In this document: positions 8,229 through 16,587 of the stretch, one piece after another
Position numbering within the stretch: the first letter of the stretch is position 1
How the letters are laid out: the number at the start of each line of letters is the position of its first letter
DNA from: Streptomyces humicola
GTDB lineage: Bacteria; Actinomycetota; Actinomycetes; Streptomycetales; Streptomycetaceae
Direction of reading: 5' to 3'
Assembly (NCBI RefSeq): GCF_024436035.1
Contig: NZ_JANFNG010000003.1
Span: 62,001 to 126,000, forward strand
Length of the DNA stretch: 64,000 bases
The notes under the pieces: model-generated
What the model saw: only the letters and a program-made list of their open reading frames with translations
What the model was told of the DNA's origin: nothing
The model's database searches: none
Program-made: the position numbers and the translations under genes

Positions 8229-8254
8229 GGAACCCGTGGACGAGCCCGTGCGTT
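8229..8254 (+). promoter_or_regulatory. ECF-type promoter upstream of the sigma factor gene
   Basis: GGAAC (8229-8233) and CGTT (8251-8254) are separated by 17 bases. This is the canonical ECF -35/-10 arrangement and matches the mycobacterial SigE consensus. Transcription would start near 8261, leaving about 130 nt of leader before the sigma gene. Autoregulation is inferred from the match and position. Confidence 0.6.
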
Positions 8255-8389
8255 AGCGCTGGTAGGGCTCGGGTACGGATTCGGTCACGGAAGGGACGCG
8301 CAGGCCCTCCGCCGCCGACTCCGTCACGGAGCGGACAGTGTTCATTCGGAGATGACTGGGCTTATCCGGAGCTAACGGGCGAGGTGGAT

Positions 8390-9202
8390 ATGGTAGGGGC
8401 TCTACTGGAGACCACCAGAGCCGACAGGGGAGGTGCGGCTGCAGCCGAGGGCCGGGGAGCGTTTCTGCGCTTCCTCAGGTTGGGCGGGCAGCCGGAATCC
8501 GTGAACGAGAGCGCTGACCGTCCGACCGACGCCGCCACCGCAGGCAGCTCCGAGACCGCCACCGCGACCTTCGCCACGGCGGCTTCCTTCGGCGCCGACG
8601 GTGACGCGTCGACGTGGACGCCTCCCACCTGGGAGGAGATCGTCAGCACCCACAGTGCACGGGTCTACCGCCTCGCCTACCGCCTGACCGGCAATCAGCA
8701 CGACGCCGAGGACCTCACCCAGGAGGTCTTCGTACGGGTCTTCCGCTCCCTTTCCTCCTACACACCCGGCACCTTCGAGGGCTGGCTGCACCGCATCACC
8801 ACCAACCTCTTCCTGGACATGGTGCGGCGCCGTCAGCGGATCCGTTTCGACGCCCTCGCCGACGACGCCGCCGAACGGCTCGCGAGCCGCGAGCCGTCCC
8901 CCGCACAGCACTTCAGCGACACCCACTTCGAGGCGGACGTGCAGCAGGCGCTCGACACGCTCGCACCGGAGTTCCGGGCCGCGGTCGTGCTGTGCGACAT
9001 CGAGGGGCTGTCGTACGAGGAGATCGCCGCCACTCTCGGAGTCAAGCTGGGCACCGTTCGCAGCCGTATTCACCGCGGTCGCTCCCACCTGCGCAGCGCC
9101 TTGCAGCACCGTGCGCCCGCCGCCCGCCCCGGGCGTGCGATGGCCGCGGTGACGTCCGGCGCGGAGAGCAGCGGCGGATCGGCGACGCGGGGGAGAACGT
9201 GA
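8390..9202 (+). CDS. sigE: ECF RNA polymerase sigma factor (mycobacterial SigE-like)
   Basis: This 270-residue sigma-70 factor of the ECF class has region 2 ([11 protein letters not shown]ough [10 protein letters not shown]) and region 4 (Leu-Ser-Tyr-Glu-Glu-Ile-Ala then [11 protein letters not shown]). About 75 extra residues precede region 2. The order sigma / anti-sigma / HtrA / TatB equals mycobacterial sigE-rseA-htrA-tatB. It is therefore the SigE counterpart of that locus, not the Streptomyces factor historically named SigE (SCO3356). ATG 8390 was chosen from the N-terminal sequence pattern. An ECF-type promoter lies upstream. The stop overlaps the anti-sigma start (GTGA), giving coupled synthesis. 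Confidence 0.88.
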   Translation: MVGALLETTRADRGGAAAAEGRGAFLRFLRLGGQPESVNESADRPTDAATAGSSETATATFATAASFGADGDASTWTPPTWEEIVSTHSARVYRLAYRLTGNQHDAEDLTQEVFVRVFRSLSSYTPGTFEGWLHRITTNLFLDMVRRRQRIRFDALADDAAERLASREPSPAQHFSDTHFEADVQQALDTLAPEFRAAVVLCDIEGLSYEEIAATLGVKLGTVRSRIHRGRSHLRSALQHRAPAARPGRAMAAVTSGAESSGGSATRGRT

Positions 9203-10101
9203 GCGGCACTGGTCCTTTCCGTCATCCCCGGATCTCCGCACGGACCCCGGCGGAGGAGCACCTGGGTGATCGCCTCGCTGCCTTCGTCGACGGCGAGCTC
9301 GACAACGGCACGCGCGAACGCGTTGCCGCCCATCTGGCCACCTGCGAGCAGTGCAAGGCCGAGGCCGACGAGCAGCGCCGGCTGAAGAACGTCGTCGCCG
9401 GCGCCATGCCGCCCGCTCTGTCCGCGGGCCTGATCGCCCGGCTGCAGGGGCTTCCGGGCGGGGGCCCCGACGGCCCGGGGGACGGCGGTCCGTTCGACGG
9501 CGGACTCCTCGGGCGAGATGCCTTCGCGCCGCGCACGGGGCTCGGCGGACGCGGTGGACGCGGCGGATTCGGCGAGCTCGGTTCCGATGGGGAGGCCGAT
9601 TCGTATCTCACGCCCGGCCGCGGCAGTGTTCTGGCCCCGACCGGGGAGCGCCTCGAAGGCTTCCGGATCCACGACGTCACCCGTTCGGCCTCACGCGGGC
9701 GCAGATTCGCATTCGTCGCCGCGGGCGCCTTCTCGATGGCCGCCATCGCGCTCGGCGGGGCGCTGCCGTTCGACGCGGCGCTGGAGGGCGGTGCAGCGGG
9801 CGACGGCGGGGCGGCTGCGACCTCGGCGAACATCACTGACGTGCCGCACGCCACCCGCCAGCAGCCGGGTGGGCAGGGCGTAACGCCCGGCGTCGGCGCC
9901 ACCCCGGTCTCCGATCTCCAGCGGCTGTTCGCACCGCAGGGCGGGCGCGCGCACGCTGCGCTTCCGTCGCCCGCCGACGGCGTCTCCCCGGCCGACGTCG
10001 CCGCCGCGACGCCGCTGTCGGCGCGGTCCATGCCGCCGCGGGCGATACCCGTGCTCGGCCCGCCCCACAACGCTCCCTCTCGCGCCCCTCAGCTCCCCTG
10101 A
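9199..10101 (+). CDS. rseA: Zinc-binding anti-sigma factor (RseA-like)
   Basis: The 300-residue protein carries the ZAS motif His45-x3-Cys49-x2-Cys52 in its cytoplasmic N-terminal domain. A Gly-rich linker, one membrane helix at about 170-190 and a Pro/Ala-rich extracytoplasmic tail follow. It should bind and silence the ECF factor encoded immediately upstream; zinc/thiol chemistry or regulated proteolysis would release it (family knowledge). The GTG start overlaps the sigma stop and is preceded by GGGGGAG. The mycobacterial counterpart is shorter; the long external tail here has no recognised domain. Confidence 0.85.
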   Translation: MSGTGPFRHPRISARTPAEEHLGDRLAAFVDGELDNGTRERVAAHLATCEQCKAEADEQRRLKNVVAGAMPPALSAGLIARLQGLPGGGPDGPGDGGPFDGGLLGRDAFAPRTGLGGRGGRGGFGELGSDGEADSYLTPGRGSVLAPTGERLEGFRIHDVTRSASRGRRFAFVAAGAFSMAAIALGGALPFDAALEGGAAGDGGAAATSANITDVPHATRQQPGGQGVTPGVGATPVSDLQRLFAPQGGRAHAALPSPADGVSPADVAAATPLSARSMPPRAIPVLGPPHNAPSRAPQLP

Positions 10102-10188
10102 CGGAGTGATCGTCCGGTACGCCCGATTGATTCCTGGTATTCAATCGAGAGGTGGCCTGAACGGGTATCCGGACAGACAGGGGAACCC

Positions 10189-11313
10189 ATGGACGAGGGG
10201 CAGGGCGTACCGCGGCGCGGCCGGCTGTTCGCCGGTGCGCTGCTGCTCGCGCTGCTCGCGGGCGGCGTCGGCGGGGTGACCGGCGCATACCTCCAAAGCA
10301 GCGGATTCGGCAGCGATATGAGCCTGTCCCAGTCTCCGGCCGGCGCCTCCGCCCGCCCGCCCGGTACCGTCGCCGCGATAGCCGCCGCCCTGCCGAGCGT
10401 CGTCTACATCGATGTCAAGGGCGGCGGGGTCGAAGGCAAGGGCACGGGCTTCGTCGCCGACACGGCCGGCCACATCGTCACCAACAACCATGTCGTGGCC
10501 CCCGCCGCCTCCGCCGGCGACATCATGGTGACCTTCAACGACGGCACCGTGCACAAGGCGTCCATCGTGGGCCGTGACACGGGCTACGACCTCGCCGTCA
10601 TCACGGTGCGCGGGGTCTCCTCGCTCAGGCCGCTGCCCCTCGGTGACTCCGACTCCGTACGCGTCGGCGAACCGGTGGTAGCCATCGGTGCCCCGTACGG
10701 GCTCGACGCCACCGTCACCTCGGGGATCATCAGCGCCAAGGACCGCCCCATCACGGCAGGCGGCGACGAGGGAGGCGGATCCGACACCTCCTACGTCAAC
10801 GCGCTGCAGACCGATGCGGCGATCAACCCCGGAAACTCGGGCGGCCCGCTGGTCGACCCGCAGGGACGGGTGGTCGGCATCAACTGCGCCATGCGTTCGG
10901 CCGACGGGGGCTTCGGCGGCCCGGGCAGCCAGGGCGGCAGCATAGGGTTGGGCTTCGCCATCCCGGTCAACGAGGCCAAGCGTGTCACCGAGCAGCTGAT
11001 CGCCACGGGCCGGGCGACCCACCCGGTCATGGGGGTGACCGTCGACATGGGCTACCGCGGCGACGGCGCGCGGATCGCCGCACAGGGCCGTGGCGGCCGC
11101 CCCGGGGTCACGCCAGGAGGCCCCGGCGACAAGGCCGGACTCAGCCCGGGCGACGTGATCAAGGCCGTGGACGGTCGGCGTGTCCACAGCGGCAGGGAGC
11201 TGATCGCCCGCACCCGCAGCCACCGGCCCGGCGACCACATGACGCTGACCGTCCGGGGCGGCAGCGGCACCCGCACCGTCGACCTGGTGCTCGGCACCGC
11301 CGGCGGCAGCTGA
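10189..11313 (+). CDS. htrA: HtrA-like serine protease with PDZ domain
   Basis: This 374-residue protein has one N-terminal membrane helix (about 13-33), a trypsin-like domain with His101, Asp134 and Ser217 (Gly-Asn-Ser-Gly-Gly-Pro), and a C-terminal PDZ domain starting near 280 with the carboxylate loop Pro-Val-Met-Gly-Val. It should act outside the membrane on misfolded envelope proteins, and may also process the anti-sigma factor (inference). ATG 10189 follows CAGGGGAA. A gap of 87 nt separates it from the anti-sigma gene. The order matches the mycobacterial sigE locus. Confidence 0.92.
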   Translation: MDEGQGVPRRGRLFAGALLLALLAGGVGGVTGAYLQSSGFGSDMSLSQSPAGASARPPGTVAAIAAALPSVVYIDVKGGGVEGKGTGFVADTAGHIVTNNHVVAPAASAGDIMVTFNDGTVHKASIVGRDTGYDLAVITVRGVSSLRPLPLGDSDSVRVGEPVVAIGAPYGLDATVTSGIISAKDRPITAGGDEGGGSDTSYVNALQTDAAINPGNSGGPLVDPQGRVVGINCAMRSADGGFGGPGSQGGSIGLGFAIPVNEAKRVTEQLIATGRATHPVMGVTVDMGYRGDGARIAAQGRGGRPGVTPGGPGDKAGLSPGDVIKAVDGRRVHSGRELIARTRSHRPGDHMTLTVRGGSGTRTVDLVLGTAGGS

Positions 11314-11413
11314 TCATCGTGCCGCAGCCTGCACATTCCAGCGCGGTACCCTCCCGCCTCGTCTGTGCGGCCGGGTACCGTGGTCTTCTCGGACGTCCCA
11401 AGGAGCTGCAACG

Positions 11414-11872
11414 GTGTTCTTCGACATAGGGCCATTGGAACTGGTCACTATCGTGCTCCTTGCGGTGATCATTTTCGGCCCGGACAAGCTGCCCAAGCTG
11501 ATCCAGGACGCAAGCCGGATGATCCGCAAGCTCCGCGAGTTCTCCGACAGCGCCCGGGAGGACATCCGCAAGGAGCTCGGCCCGGAGTTCAAGGACTTCG
11601 AGTTCGAGGACCTCAACCCCAAGACGTTCGTCCGCAAGAACCTGCTGGACAACGACAGCCTGGGGTTGAAGGACATCCGCAACAGCTTGGACCTCAAAGC
11701 CGAGATGGCGGCGGTGACCGACGCCGCCCGCGAGACCGACCGCACGGTGCGCGACGCCGCCTCGGACCGCGCCGTGGGCGCGGCAGGTGCACGAGGCAGC
11801 GCCGACGCGTTCGGCACGCAGGAGCCGCTGCGCCCGGGTGAGCGCCCGCCCTTCGACGCCGACGCCACCTGA
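11414..11872 (+). CDS. tatB: Sec-independent protein translocase subunit TatB
   Basis: The 152-residue protein begins Val(Met)-Phe-Phe-Asp-Ile-Gly-Pro-Leu-Glu-Leu and has one N-terminal membrane helix ending in Phe-Gly-Pro-Asp-Lys-Leu-Pro. An amphipathic helix and a charged tail follow. The acidic Glu in the helix (Pro-Leu-Glu) distinguishes TatB from TatA. It forms the substrate receptor with TatC for folded-protein export. The GTG start is preceded by AGGAG. It lies 100 nt downstream of htrA in the same orientation. Confidence 0.92.
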   Translation: MFFDIGPLELVTIVLLAVIIFGPDKLPKLIQDASRMIRKLREFSDSAREDIRKELGPEFKDFEFEDLNPKTFVRKNLLDNDSLGLKDIRNSLDLKAEMAAVTDAARETDRTVRDAASDRAVGAAGARGSADAFGTQEPLRPGERPPFDADAT

Positions 11873-11954
11873 TCCGAACCTGCCTGCTTCGTCCTCGCTC
11901 GGTGGATATCCTCACTCAGGTTGACTCAGGTTGGCATTGCGCGCGGGGTGGGGC

Positions 11955-12602
11955 ATGGGCATGGAGGAGGCGCCGCTAGTGGAGACGACGAGCCAGGCCG
12001 GGGCGGAGATGGGTGGCTATCTCATGGCGTCTTTCCCCTGGTACGGGCTGGACGACGCGTTCACGGGCCCCCGCTGGCTGATGCAGGTGGGGACGAGCGC
12101 CGACGGGACCGTCGAGCACGGTTCGCTCGGCCACGGTGACGTGCCGACGCTCAAGGCGTCGCTGCCCATGGCCGACCCGGCCCCCGACGCCCAGCGTTTC
12201 GCCGTCGTCGTCACGCTCGCCCACCGCCCGGTGCGCCGCAGCGCAGACGGCACCGGTGTGCTCGACGCCACCTCCGTCTCCTCGGCGGCCTGGCTGGCGG
12301 GTGTCGGGCTGCTCGGCTCGACCTGGCCGCACCGCATAGACCGCAGCCTGCGCCAGGACTGGCTCGAACAGCAGTCCGCGATCGCCTGGGACCTCGCCGA
12401 CAACGTCGAAGGGCCCGACTGGACGTCGCTGACGCTGCCGGTGGAGGGGGTGCCGACGCCGTTCCAGTACCGCGAGTCCGAGTTCGGCTGGGTGCTGGCA
12501 GGGACCGCGCAGGACGCGCACATCGGCGCGTACGGGCGCGGCATGAGCGCCTACGGCCTCGGCTTCTCGGTGATCAAGGACCTCGGCGCCTACGAGGCCT
12601 GA
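11955..12602 (+). CDS. Conserved actinobacterial protein, unknown function
   Basis: The 215-residue soluble protein is not recognised. It has no signal peptide or membrane helix. Visible segments are Phe-Pro-Trp-Tyr-Gly-Leu-Asp-Asp-Ala-Phe near 26-35, Trp-Pro-His-Arg-Ile-Asp-Arg-Ser and Trp-Leu-Glu-Gln-Gln-Ser in the middle, and a Gly/Tyr-rich C terminus. Frame bias is typical of the window, so it is a real gene. Two ATGs, 11955 and 11961, lie close together without a strong ribosome binding site. It follows tatB by 82 nt and faces mrp. Confidence 0.7.
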   Translation: MGMEEAPLVETTSQAGAEMGGYLMASFPWYGLDDAFTGPRWLMQVGTSADGTVEHGSLGHGDVPTLKASLPMADPAPDAQRFAVVVTLAHRPVRRSADGTGVLDATSVSSAAWLAGVGLLGSTWPHRIDRSLRQDWLEQQSAIAWDLADNVEGPDWTSLTLPVEGVPTPFQYRESEFGWVLAGTAQDAHIGAYGRGMSAYGLGFSVIKDLGAYEA

Positions 12603-12619
12603 GCCCGCAGCCTGCGGGC
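12603..12619. terminator. Hairpin between convergent genes
   Basis: A 7-bp perfect stem, GCCCGCA (12603-12609) and TGCGGGC (12613-12619) with a 3-base loop, lies directly after the stop of the preceding gene. A second weaker hairpin follows, before the mrp stop on the other strand. Confidence 0.5.
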
Positions 12620-12677
12620 ACCGGGCTCGCCGGAGGTCATCACAACCCGCTCCGGCAAGCCGGTAAGAACGTGTTCC

Positions 12678-13835
12678 TCAGAACTTGTTCCGAGGGGTGA
12701 TGCCGAGCGACATCCCCGCCAGACCGCGCTGCCGCCCGCCGAGCTTGCCCGCGATTGCCCGCAGCGCCGCGCCGGCCGGGGACTCCGGATCGGTGAGCAC
12801 CACCGGCTTGCCCTCGTCGCCGCCCTCGCGCAGCCGCACGTCGATCGGGATCGAGCCGAGCACGGGCACATTGGTGCCGGTCACCTGCGTCAGCCCATCG
12901 GCGACCCGCTGGCCGCCGCCTGTGCCGAACACGTCCACGACCTCGTCGCAGTGCGGGCATGGCATCCCGGACATGTTCTCGATCACGCCGACGATCTTCT
13001 GGTGGGTCTGCACGGCGATCGAGCCGGCCCGCTCCGCGACCTCCGCGGCGGCCTGCTGAGGCGTCGTCACCACCAGGATCTCCGCGTTCGGTACGAGCTG
13101 GGCGACCGAAATCGCGATGTCGCCGGTGCCGGGCGGCAGGTCGAGCAGGAGCACGTCCAGATCGCCCCAGTAGACGTCGGCGAGGAACTGCTGCAACGCG
13201 CGGTGGAGCATCGGGCCGCGCCAGACCACCGGCGAGTTGCCCGGCGTGAACATCCCGATCGAGATGACCCGCACGCCGTTCGCCGACGGCGGCATGATCA
13301 TGTTCTCGACCTGGGTGGGACGCCCGTCGACGCCCAGCATCCGAGGCACCGAGTGGCCGTAGATGTCCGCGTCGACCACACCGACCTTGAGGCCGTCGGC
13401 CGCCATCGCGGCGGCCAGGTTCACCGTCACGGAGGACTTGCCGACGCCACCCTTGCCCGAGGCCACCGCGTAGACCCGTGTCAGCGAGCCCGGCTTGGCG
13501 AACGGGACCTCCCGCTCGGCCTGCCCGCCGCGCAGCGAGGCGGCAAGCTCGCGCCGCTGCTCGTCGCTCATCACATCGAGGGTCACCTCGACGCCCGTCA
13601 CACCGGGCACCTTCGAGACGGCCGCGGTGACCTCGCGGGTGATCGTCTCACGCAGTGGACAACCGGACACGGTGAGATACACCTCGACCCGGACCGCGCC
13701 GCCGTCTGCGACCTCGACGGATTTGACCATGCCGAGGTCGGTGATGGGGCGGTGGATCTCCGGGTCGTTCACCGTCGCGAGCGCTGCGCGCACCGCATCG
13801 GTGTCGGGGACGGTGCCGTACGTGTCGGTAGCCAT
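12678..13835 (-). CDS. mrp: Mrp/NBP35-family Fe-S cluster carrier ATPase
   Basis: This 385-residue protein has an N-terminal MIP18/DUF59 domain (about 10-90). A ParA-like ATPase domain follows, with the deviant Walker A GKGGVGKSS at 127-135 and Cys-Pro-His-Cys in the C-terminal half, the Fe-S carrying CxxC. It should carry and transfer Fe-S clusters in the cytoplasm. The ATG at 13835 lacks a Shine-Dalgarno sequence; TACCAT on the minus strand (13842-13847) ends 6 nt before it, consistent with a leaderless mRNA. The neighbourhood (HtrA, TatB, Mrp, DUF1003, MgtE-like) matches mycobacteria. Confidence 0.93.
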   Translation of the reverse strand: MATDTYGTVPDTDAVRAALATVNDPEIHRPITDLGMVKSVEVADGGAVRVEVYLTVSGCPLRETITREVTAAVSKVPGVTGVEVTLDVMSDEQRRELAASLRGGQAEREVPFAKPGSLTRVYAVASGKGGVGKSSVTVNLAAAMAADGLKVGVVDADIYGHSVPRMLGVDGRPTQVENMIMPPSANGVRVISIGMFTPGNSPVVWRGPMLHRALQQFLADVYWGDLDVLLLDLPPGTGDIAISVAQLVPNAEILVVTTPQQAAAEVAERAGSIAVQTHQKIVGVIENMSGMPCPHCDEVVDVFGTGGGQRVADGLTQVTGTNVPVLGSIPIDVRLREGGDEGKPVVLTDPESPAGAALRAIAGKLGGRQRGLAGMSLGITPRNKF

Positions 13836-13864
13836 GTCCCGATGGTACGGCGACGGTCCGCAGG

Positions 13865-14452
13865 TTACGGGCGGGGTCCGCCGTCTCGTTGGTCACGTAC
13901 GGCGTCCACGGCCTCCTCGTGCGCGGGCAGCCCGTCGCGCAGCTCGGCGCGCAGCTGGGCGTACTGCCGTTCCTCCAGCTCCTTGAGCATGTCCTGCAGC
14001 TCGGAGCGTATCCAGTCGCGCGTCGCCACCTCGCCCAGATTCATCCGAAGACCCGCGATCTCGCGGGTCAGATACTCGGTGTCGGCGATGCTGCGCTCGT
14101 TCTGCCTGCGGTCGCGGTCCAGATTGACCCGGTCCCGGTCGTCCTGGCGGTTCTGCGCCAGCAGGATCAGCGGAGCGGCATAGGCGGCCTGCAGCGACAG
14201 ACCCAGGTTCATGAAGATGAACGGGTACTGGTCGAAGCGCAGGGAGGGCGGGGCCGAGGTATTCCACACCACCCAGGTGATCAGGACGACCGTCATCCAC
14301 ACCAGGAACCGGCCGGTGCCGAGGAAGCGCGCGACACGCTCAGACAGCCGCCCGAACGCCTCGGGATCGTAGGCAGACAGCAGGCTGCGGCTCTGCGAGC
14401 GCGGCACGTCGAGCCGCGTACGCGCCCTGGTGAGCGTCCTCTCAGTGGCCAT
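13865..14452 (-). CDS. DUF1003 membrane protein
   Basis: The 195-residue protein has two closely spaced membrane helices (about 50-66 and 80-100), with the family segment Trp-Val-Val-Trp-Asn and Phe-Asp-Gln-Tyr-Pro-Phe-Ile-Phe-Met-Asn-Leu. A charged region (Arg-Gln-Asn-Glu-Arg) and a coiled coil follow. The function of DUF1003 is unknown. Its start overlaps the end of the upstream MgtE-like gene by 11 bases, so the two are probably co-translated and may act together. Confidence 0.85.
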   Translation of the reverse strand: MATERTLTRARTRLDVPRSQSRSLLSAYDPEAFGRLSERVARFLGTGRFLVWMTVVLITWVVWNTSAPPSLRFDQYPFIFMNLGLSLQAAYAAPLILLAQNRQDDRDRVNLDRDRRQNERSIADTEYLTREIAGLRMNLGEVATRDWIRSELQDMLKELEERQYAQLRAELRDGLPAHEEAVDAVRDQRDGGPRP

Positions 14453-15812
14453 TCGCGCCCTCCCCTCGAACAGGAACCGGAACAGGAACCGGCACAGGAA
14501 CCGGAACCTGAGCCGGCTCGCGGTGCGCCGATTCGCGCCAGTCGTCCGGCAGTAGATGGTCGAGTACGTCGTCGACCGTCACCGCGCCGAGCAGAGCTCC
14601 GCTCTCGTCGACGACGGGCGCGGCGACCATGTTGTAGGTCGCCAGGTAGCTGGTGACCGCCGGCAGCGGCGTATCGGGCGGCAGCGGCCGCAGATCGGTG
14701 TCGACGATGGAGCCGACGAGGGTGAACGGCGGGTCGCGCAGCAGCCGTTGGAAGTGGACCAGGCCCAGGTACTTGCCGGTGGGCGTCTCCTCGGGCGGGC
14801 GGCAGACATAAACCTGGGCGGCGAGCGCAGGGGAGAGGTCCTCCTTGCGGACGCGGGCGAGGGCGTCCGCAACGGTGGCGTCGGGGCGCAGCACGATCGG
14901 GTCGGTGGTCATCAGACCGCCCGCCGTGCGCTCCTCGTACGACAGCAGTCGGCGCAGAGGCTCCGCGTCGTGCGGCTGCATCAGCGCGAGCAGCCGCTCC
15001 TTGTCGCTCTCGGGAAGTTCGGAGAGGAGGTCGGCGGCGTCGTCCGGGTCCATCGCCTCCAGCACGTCGGCGGCGCGCTCCTCGGCGAGCTTGCCGAAGA
15101 TCTCCACCTGGTCGTCCTCCGGGAGCTCCTCGAGGACGTCGGCGAGGCGGTCGTCGTCGAGCGCCGCCGCCACCTCGGCGCGGCGCTTCGCCGACAGGTG
15201 GTGCAGCACGTTGGCGAGGTCGGCGGGGCGCAGCTGCTCGAAGGTGGCCAGCAGGGACTCGGCGCCCTGTTCGTGCTCGACGACGGAGAAGCCCATGACC
15301 GCCGACCAGTCGACGGTGAGCGTCTCTCCCCGGCGCCGCAGCGGCCCGCCGCGTCCCTGGCGGCCGCGGCGGACGAAGACCTTGTCGATCTCCCAGTCGC
15401 GGCGGGCCGGCAGCTGGACCATGGACACATCCAGCACCGTCACCTCCTCGCCGTCGCCCTGCCCCGGCGCCTGCCCCTGCTCCTCGCCCGGGATGTCGAT
15501 GAGACGCACGCGCCGGTCGAGGAGCTCGCCGAGGACCAGGGTCTCGGCGGCGCGCTGCTCGAAGCGCCGCAGATTGACCACGCCGGTGGTGATGACCTGC
15601 CCGGACTCCAGACTCGTCACGCGGGTCATCGGCACGAAGATCCGGCGCCTGCTGACCACCTCGACCACGAGCCCGAGCACGCGCGGCGGCCTGCTGCCGG
15701 TGCGCAGCATGACGACGACGTCGCGCACCCGGCCGACCTGATCACCATTGGGGTCGAACACCGCCACACCAGACAGGTGCGAGATGAAGACCCTAGGCGT
15801 CCCTGCGGCCAT
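14442..15812 (-). CDS. Soluble MgtE N-domain/CBS protein with PRC-barrel start
   Basis: The 456-residue protein starts with a PRC-barrel-like region. An MgtE intracellular N domain follows (repeated Leu-Ala-Asp-Val-Leu-Glu and Asp-Asp-Ala-Ala-Asp-Leu-Leu segments at about 210-310), then a CBS pair (about 320-440). The membrane channel domain of MgtE is absent, so it is more likely an Mg2+-sensing cytoplasmic partner than a transporter (inference). The C terminus has a Val-Pro run encoded by near-identical 12-nt repeats (about 14468-14505). ATG 15812 follows GGGAGG; longer upstream frame is unsupported. Confidence 0.82.
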   Translation of the reverse strand: MAAGTPRVFISHLSGVAVFDPNGDQVGRVRDVVVMLRTGSRPPRVLGLVVEVVSRRRIFVPMTRVTSLESGQVITTGVVNLRRFEQRAAETLVLGELLDRRVRLIDIPGEEQGQAPGQGDGEEVTVLDVSMVQLPARRDWEIDKVFVRRGRQGRGGPLRRRGETLTVDWSAVMGFSVVEHEQGAESLLATFEQLRPADLANVLHHLSAKRRAEVAAALDDDRLADVLEELPEDDQVEIFGKLAEERAADVLEAMDPDDAADLLSELPESDKERLLALMQPHDAEPLRRLLSYEERTAGGLMTTDPIVLRPDATVADALARVRKEDLSPALAAQVYVCRPPEETPTGKYLGLVHFQRLLRDPPFTLVGSIVDTDLRPLPPDTPLPAVTSYLATYNMVAAPVVDESGALLGAVTVDDVLDHLLPDDWRESAHREPAQVPVPVPVPVPVPVRGEGANGH

Positions 15813-15924
15813 GCCGAGCCTCCCATGATCCGGTGGTCTGCTGATACGGCTGATAACGCGGTGCTGGCGGTGATACGACGGGAAGTAATGAAGACCGGAG
15901 GCCAAGCGTAGTGGCGCTGCGCCC

Positions 15925-16464
15925 TCAGCCCTTCCGTGACCTCCGTCGCAGCAGCAGCCTGGGCAGCCCGGCCGGGATCGGCCGCCGCGTGGTGGCCGTG
16001 GTCGGTACGGGTACGGCGGCGCCGCCGCCGTCGGGCATCGCTCCGGGTTTCTCGGTCACGGGACCGGTCGGTTCGAGCCGCAGCACCCGGCACTCGCGCG
16101 CCCAGCGCTCGGGCATCGTCTCGGCGTCGGGGGCGTTGAGCCGCTTGCCCTTCAGCTCGTCGACGGCGGACTGCCACGCCTCGCTGTGCGGCGCGAGCTC
16201 CGTGATCCGGGCCTGGAAGGCGACGAGCCGTCCCCACTTGTCCTTGCTGCGGACGGTCACGGTGGCCGTCCCGCCGTCGGCGAGCCCGCGCAGCGGCTGC
16301 TCGCCCGGCCCGCCGCCGACGAGGCACACGGCGCCGTCATGCCACACGTGCCACAACGGCACCGCAGGGCCCTCGGCCCCCTGCACCCACACCAGCCCGG
16401 ACTTCTTCGCGGCCTCCTCGACGAGGGCGCGCTCCAGCAGGCGAGGGTCCATGGTGTCCGTCAT
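15925..16464 (-). CDS. Probable split-barrel flavin/pyridoxine-type protein, unknown function
   Basis: The 179-residue protein begins with a helix (Leu-Leu-Glu-Arg-Ala-Leu-Val-Glu-Glu-Ala-Ala). Beta-rich segments then run through Val-Pro-Leu-Trp-His-Val-Trp-His-Asp-Gly and Thr-Ala-Thr-Val-Thr-Val-Arg-Ser-Lys-Asp-Lys-Trp-Gly-Arg, compatible with the PPOX-type split beta barrel. The assignment is tentative. The tail is basic (Leu-Leu-Leu-Arg-Arg-Arg-Ser-Arg-Lys). The ATG at 16464 has no ribosome binding site, but TAGGCT on the minus strand (16471-16476) ends 6 nt before it, a leaderless pattern. Confidence 0.7.
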   Translation of the reverse strand: MTDTMDPRLLERALVEEAAKKSGLVWVQGAEGPAVPLWHVWHDGAVCLVGGGPGEQPLRGLADGGTATVTVRSKDKWGRLVAFQARITELAPHSEAWQSAVDELKGKRLNAPDAETMPERWARECRVLRLEPTGPVTEKPGAMPDGGGAAVPVPTTATTRRPIPAGLPRLLLRRRSRKG

Positions 16465-16587
16465 GGGGGAAGCCTATGCGGCCGTCCGGGGAATTCCCCC
16501 ATTCGCCCGGAAGGACAGCTGTAACGGCTTGACACACGCCTTACGTTGGAGCCATCCCCTCATCTCATCGATCCCGGAAGGATCGCC

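Noticed and set aside
8352-8375. Seven-codon ORF (Met-Thr-Gly-Leu-Ile-Arg-Ser) before the sigma factor gene
   Set aside because: The purine stretch before it is adjacent to the ATG with no spacing, and there is no other sign of translation.
9070-9672. Long open frames antisense to the sigma/anti-sigma genes
   Set aside because: Typical shadows of GC-rich genes; the sense frames carry recognisable domains.
16529-16547. A complete -35/-10 pair for the DMT gene around TTGACA
   Set aside because: No acceptable -10 hexamer lies 16-19 bases downstream, so only a possible -35 was noted.
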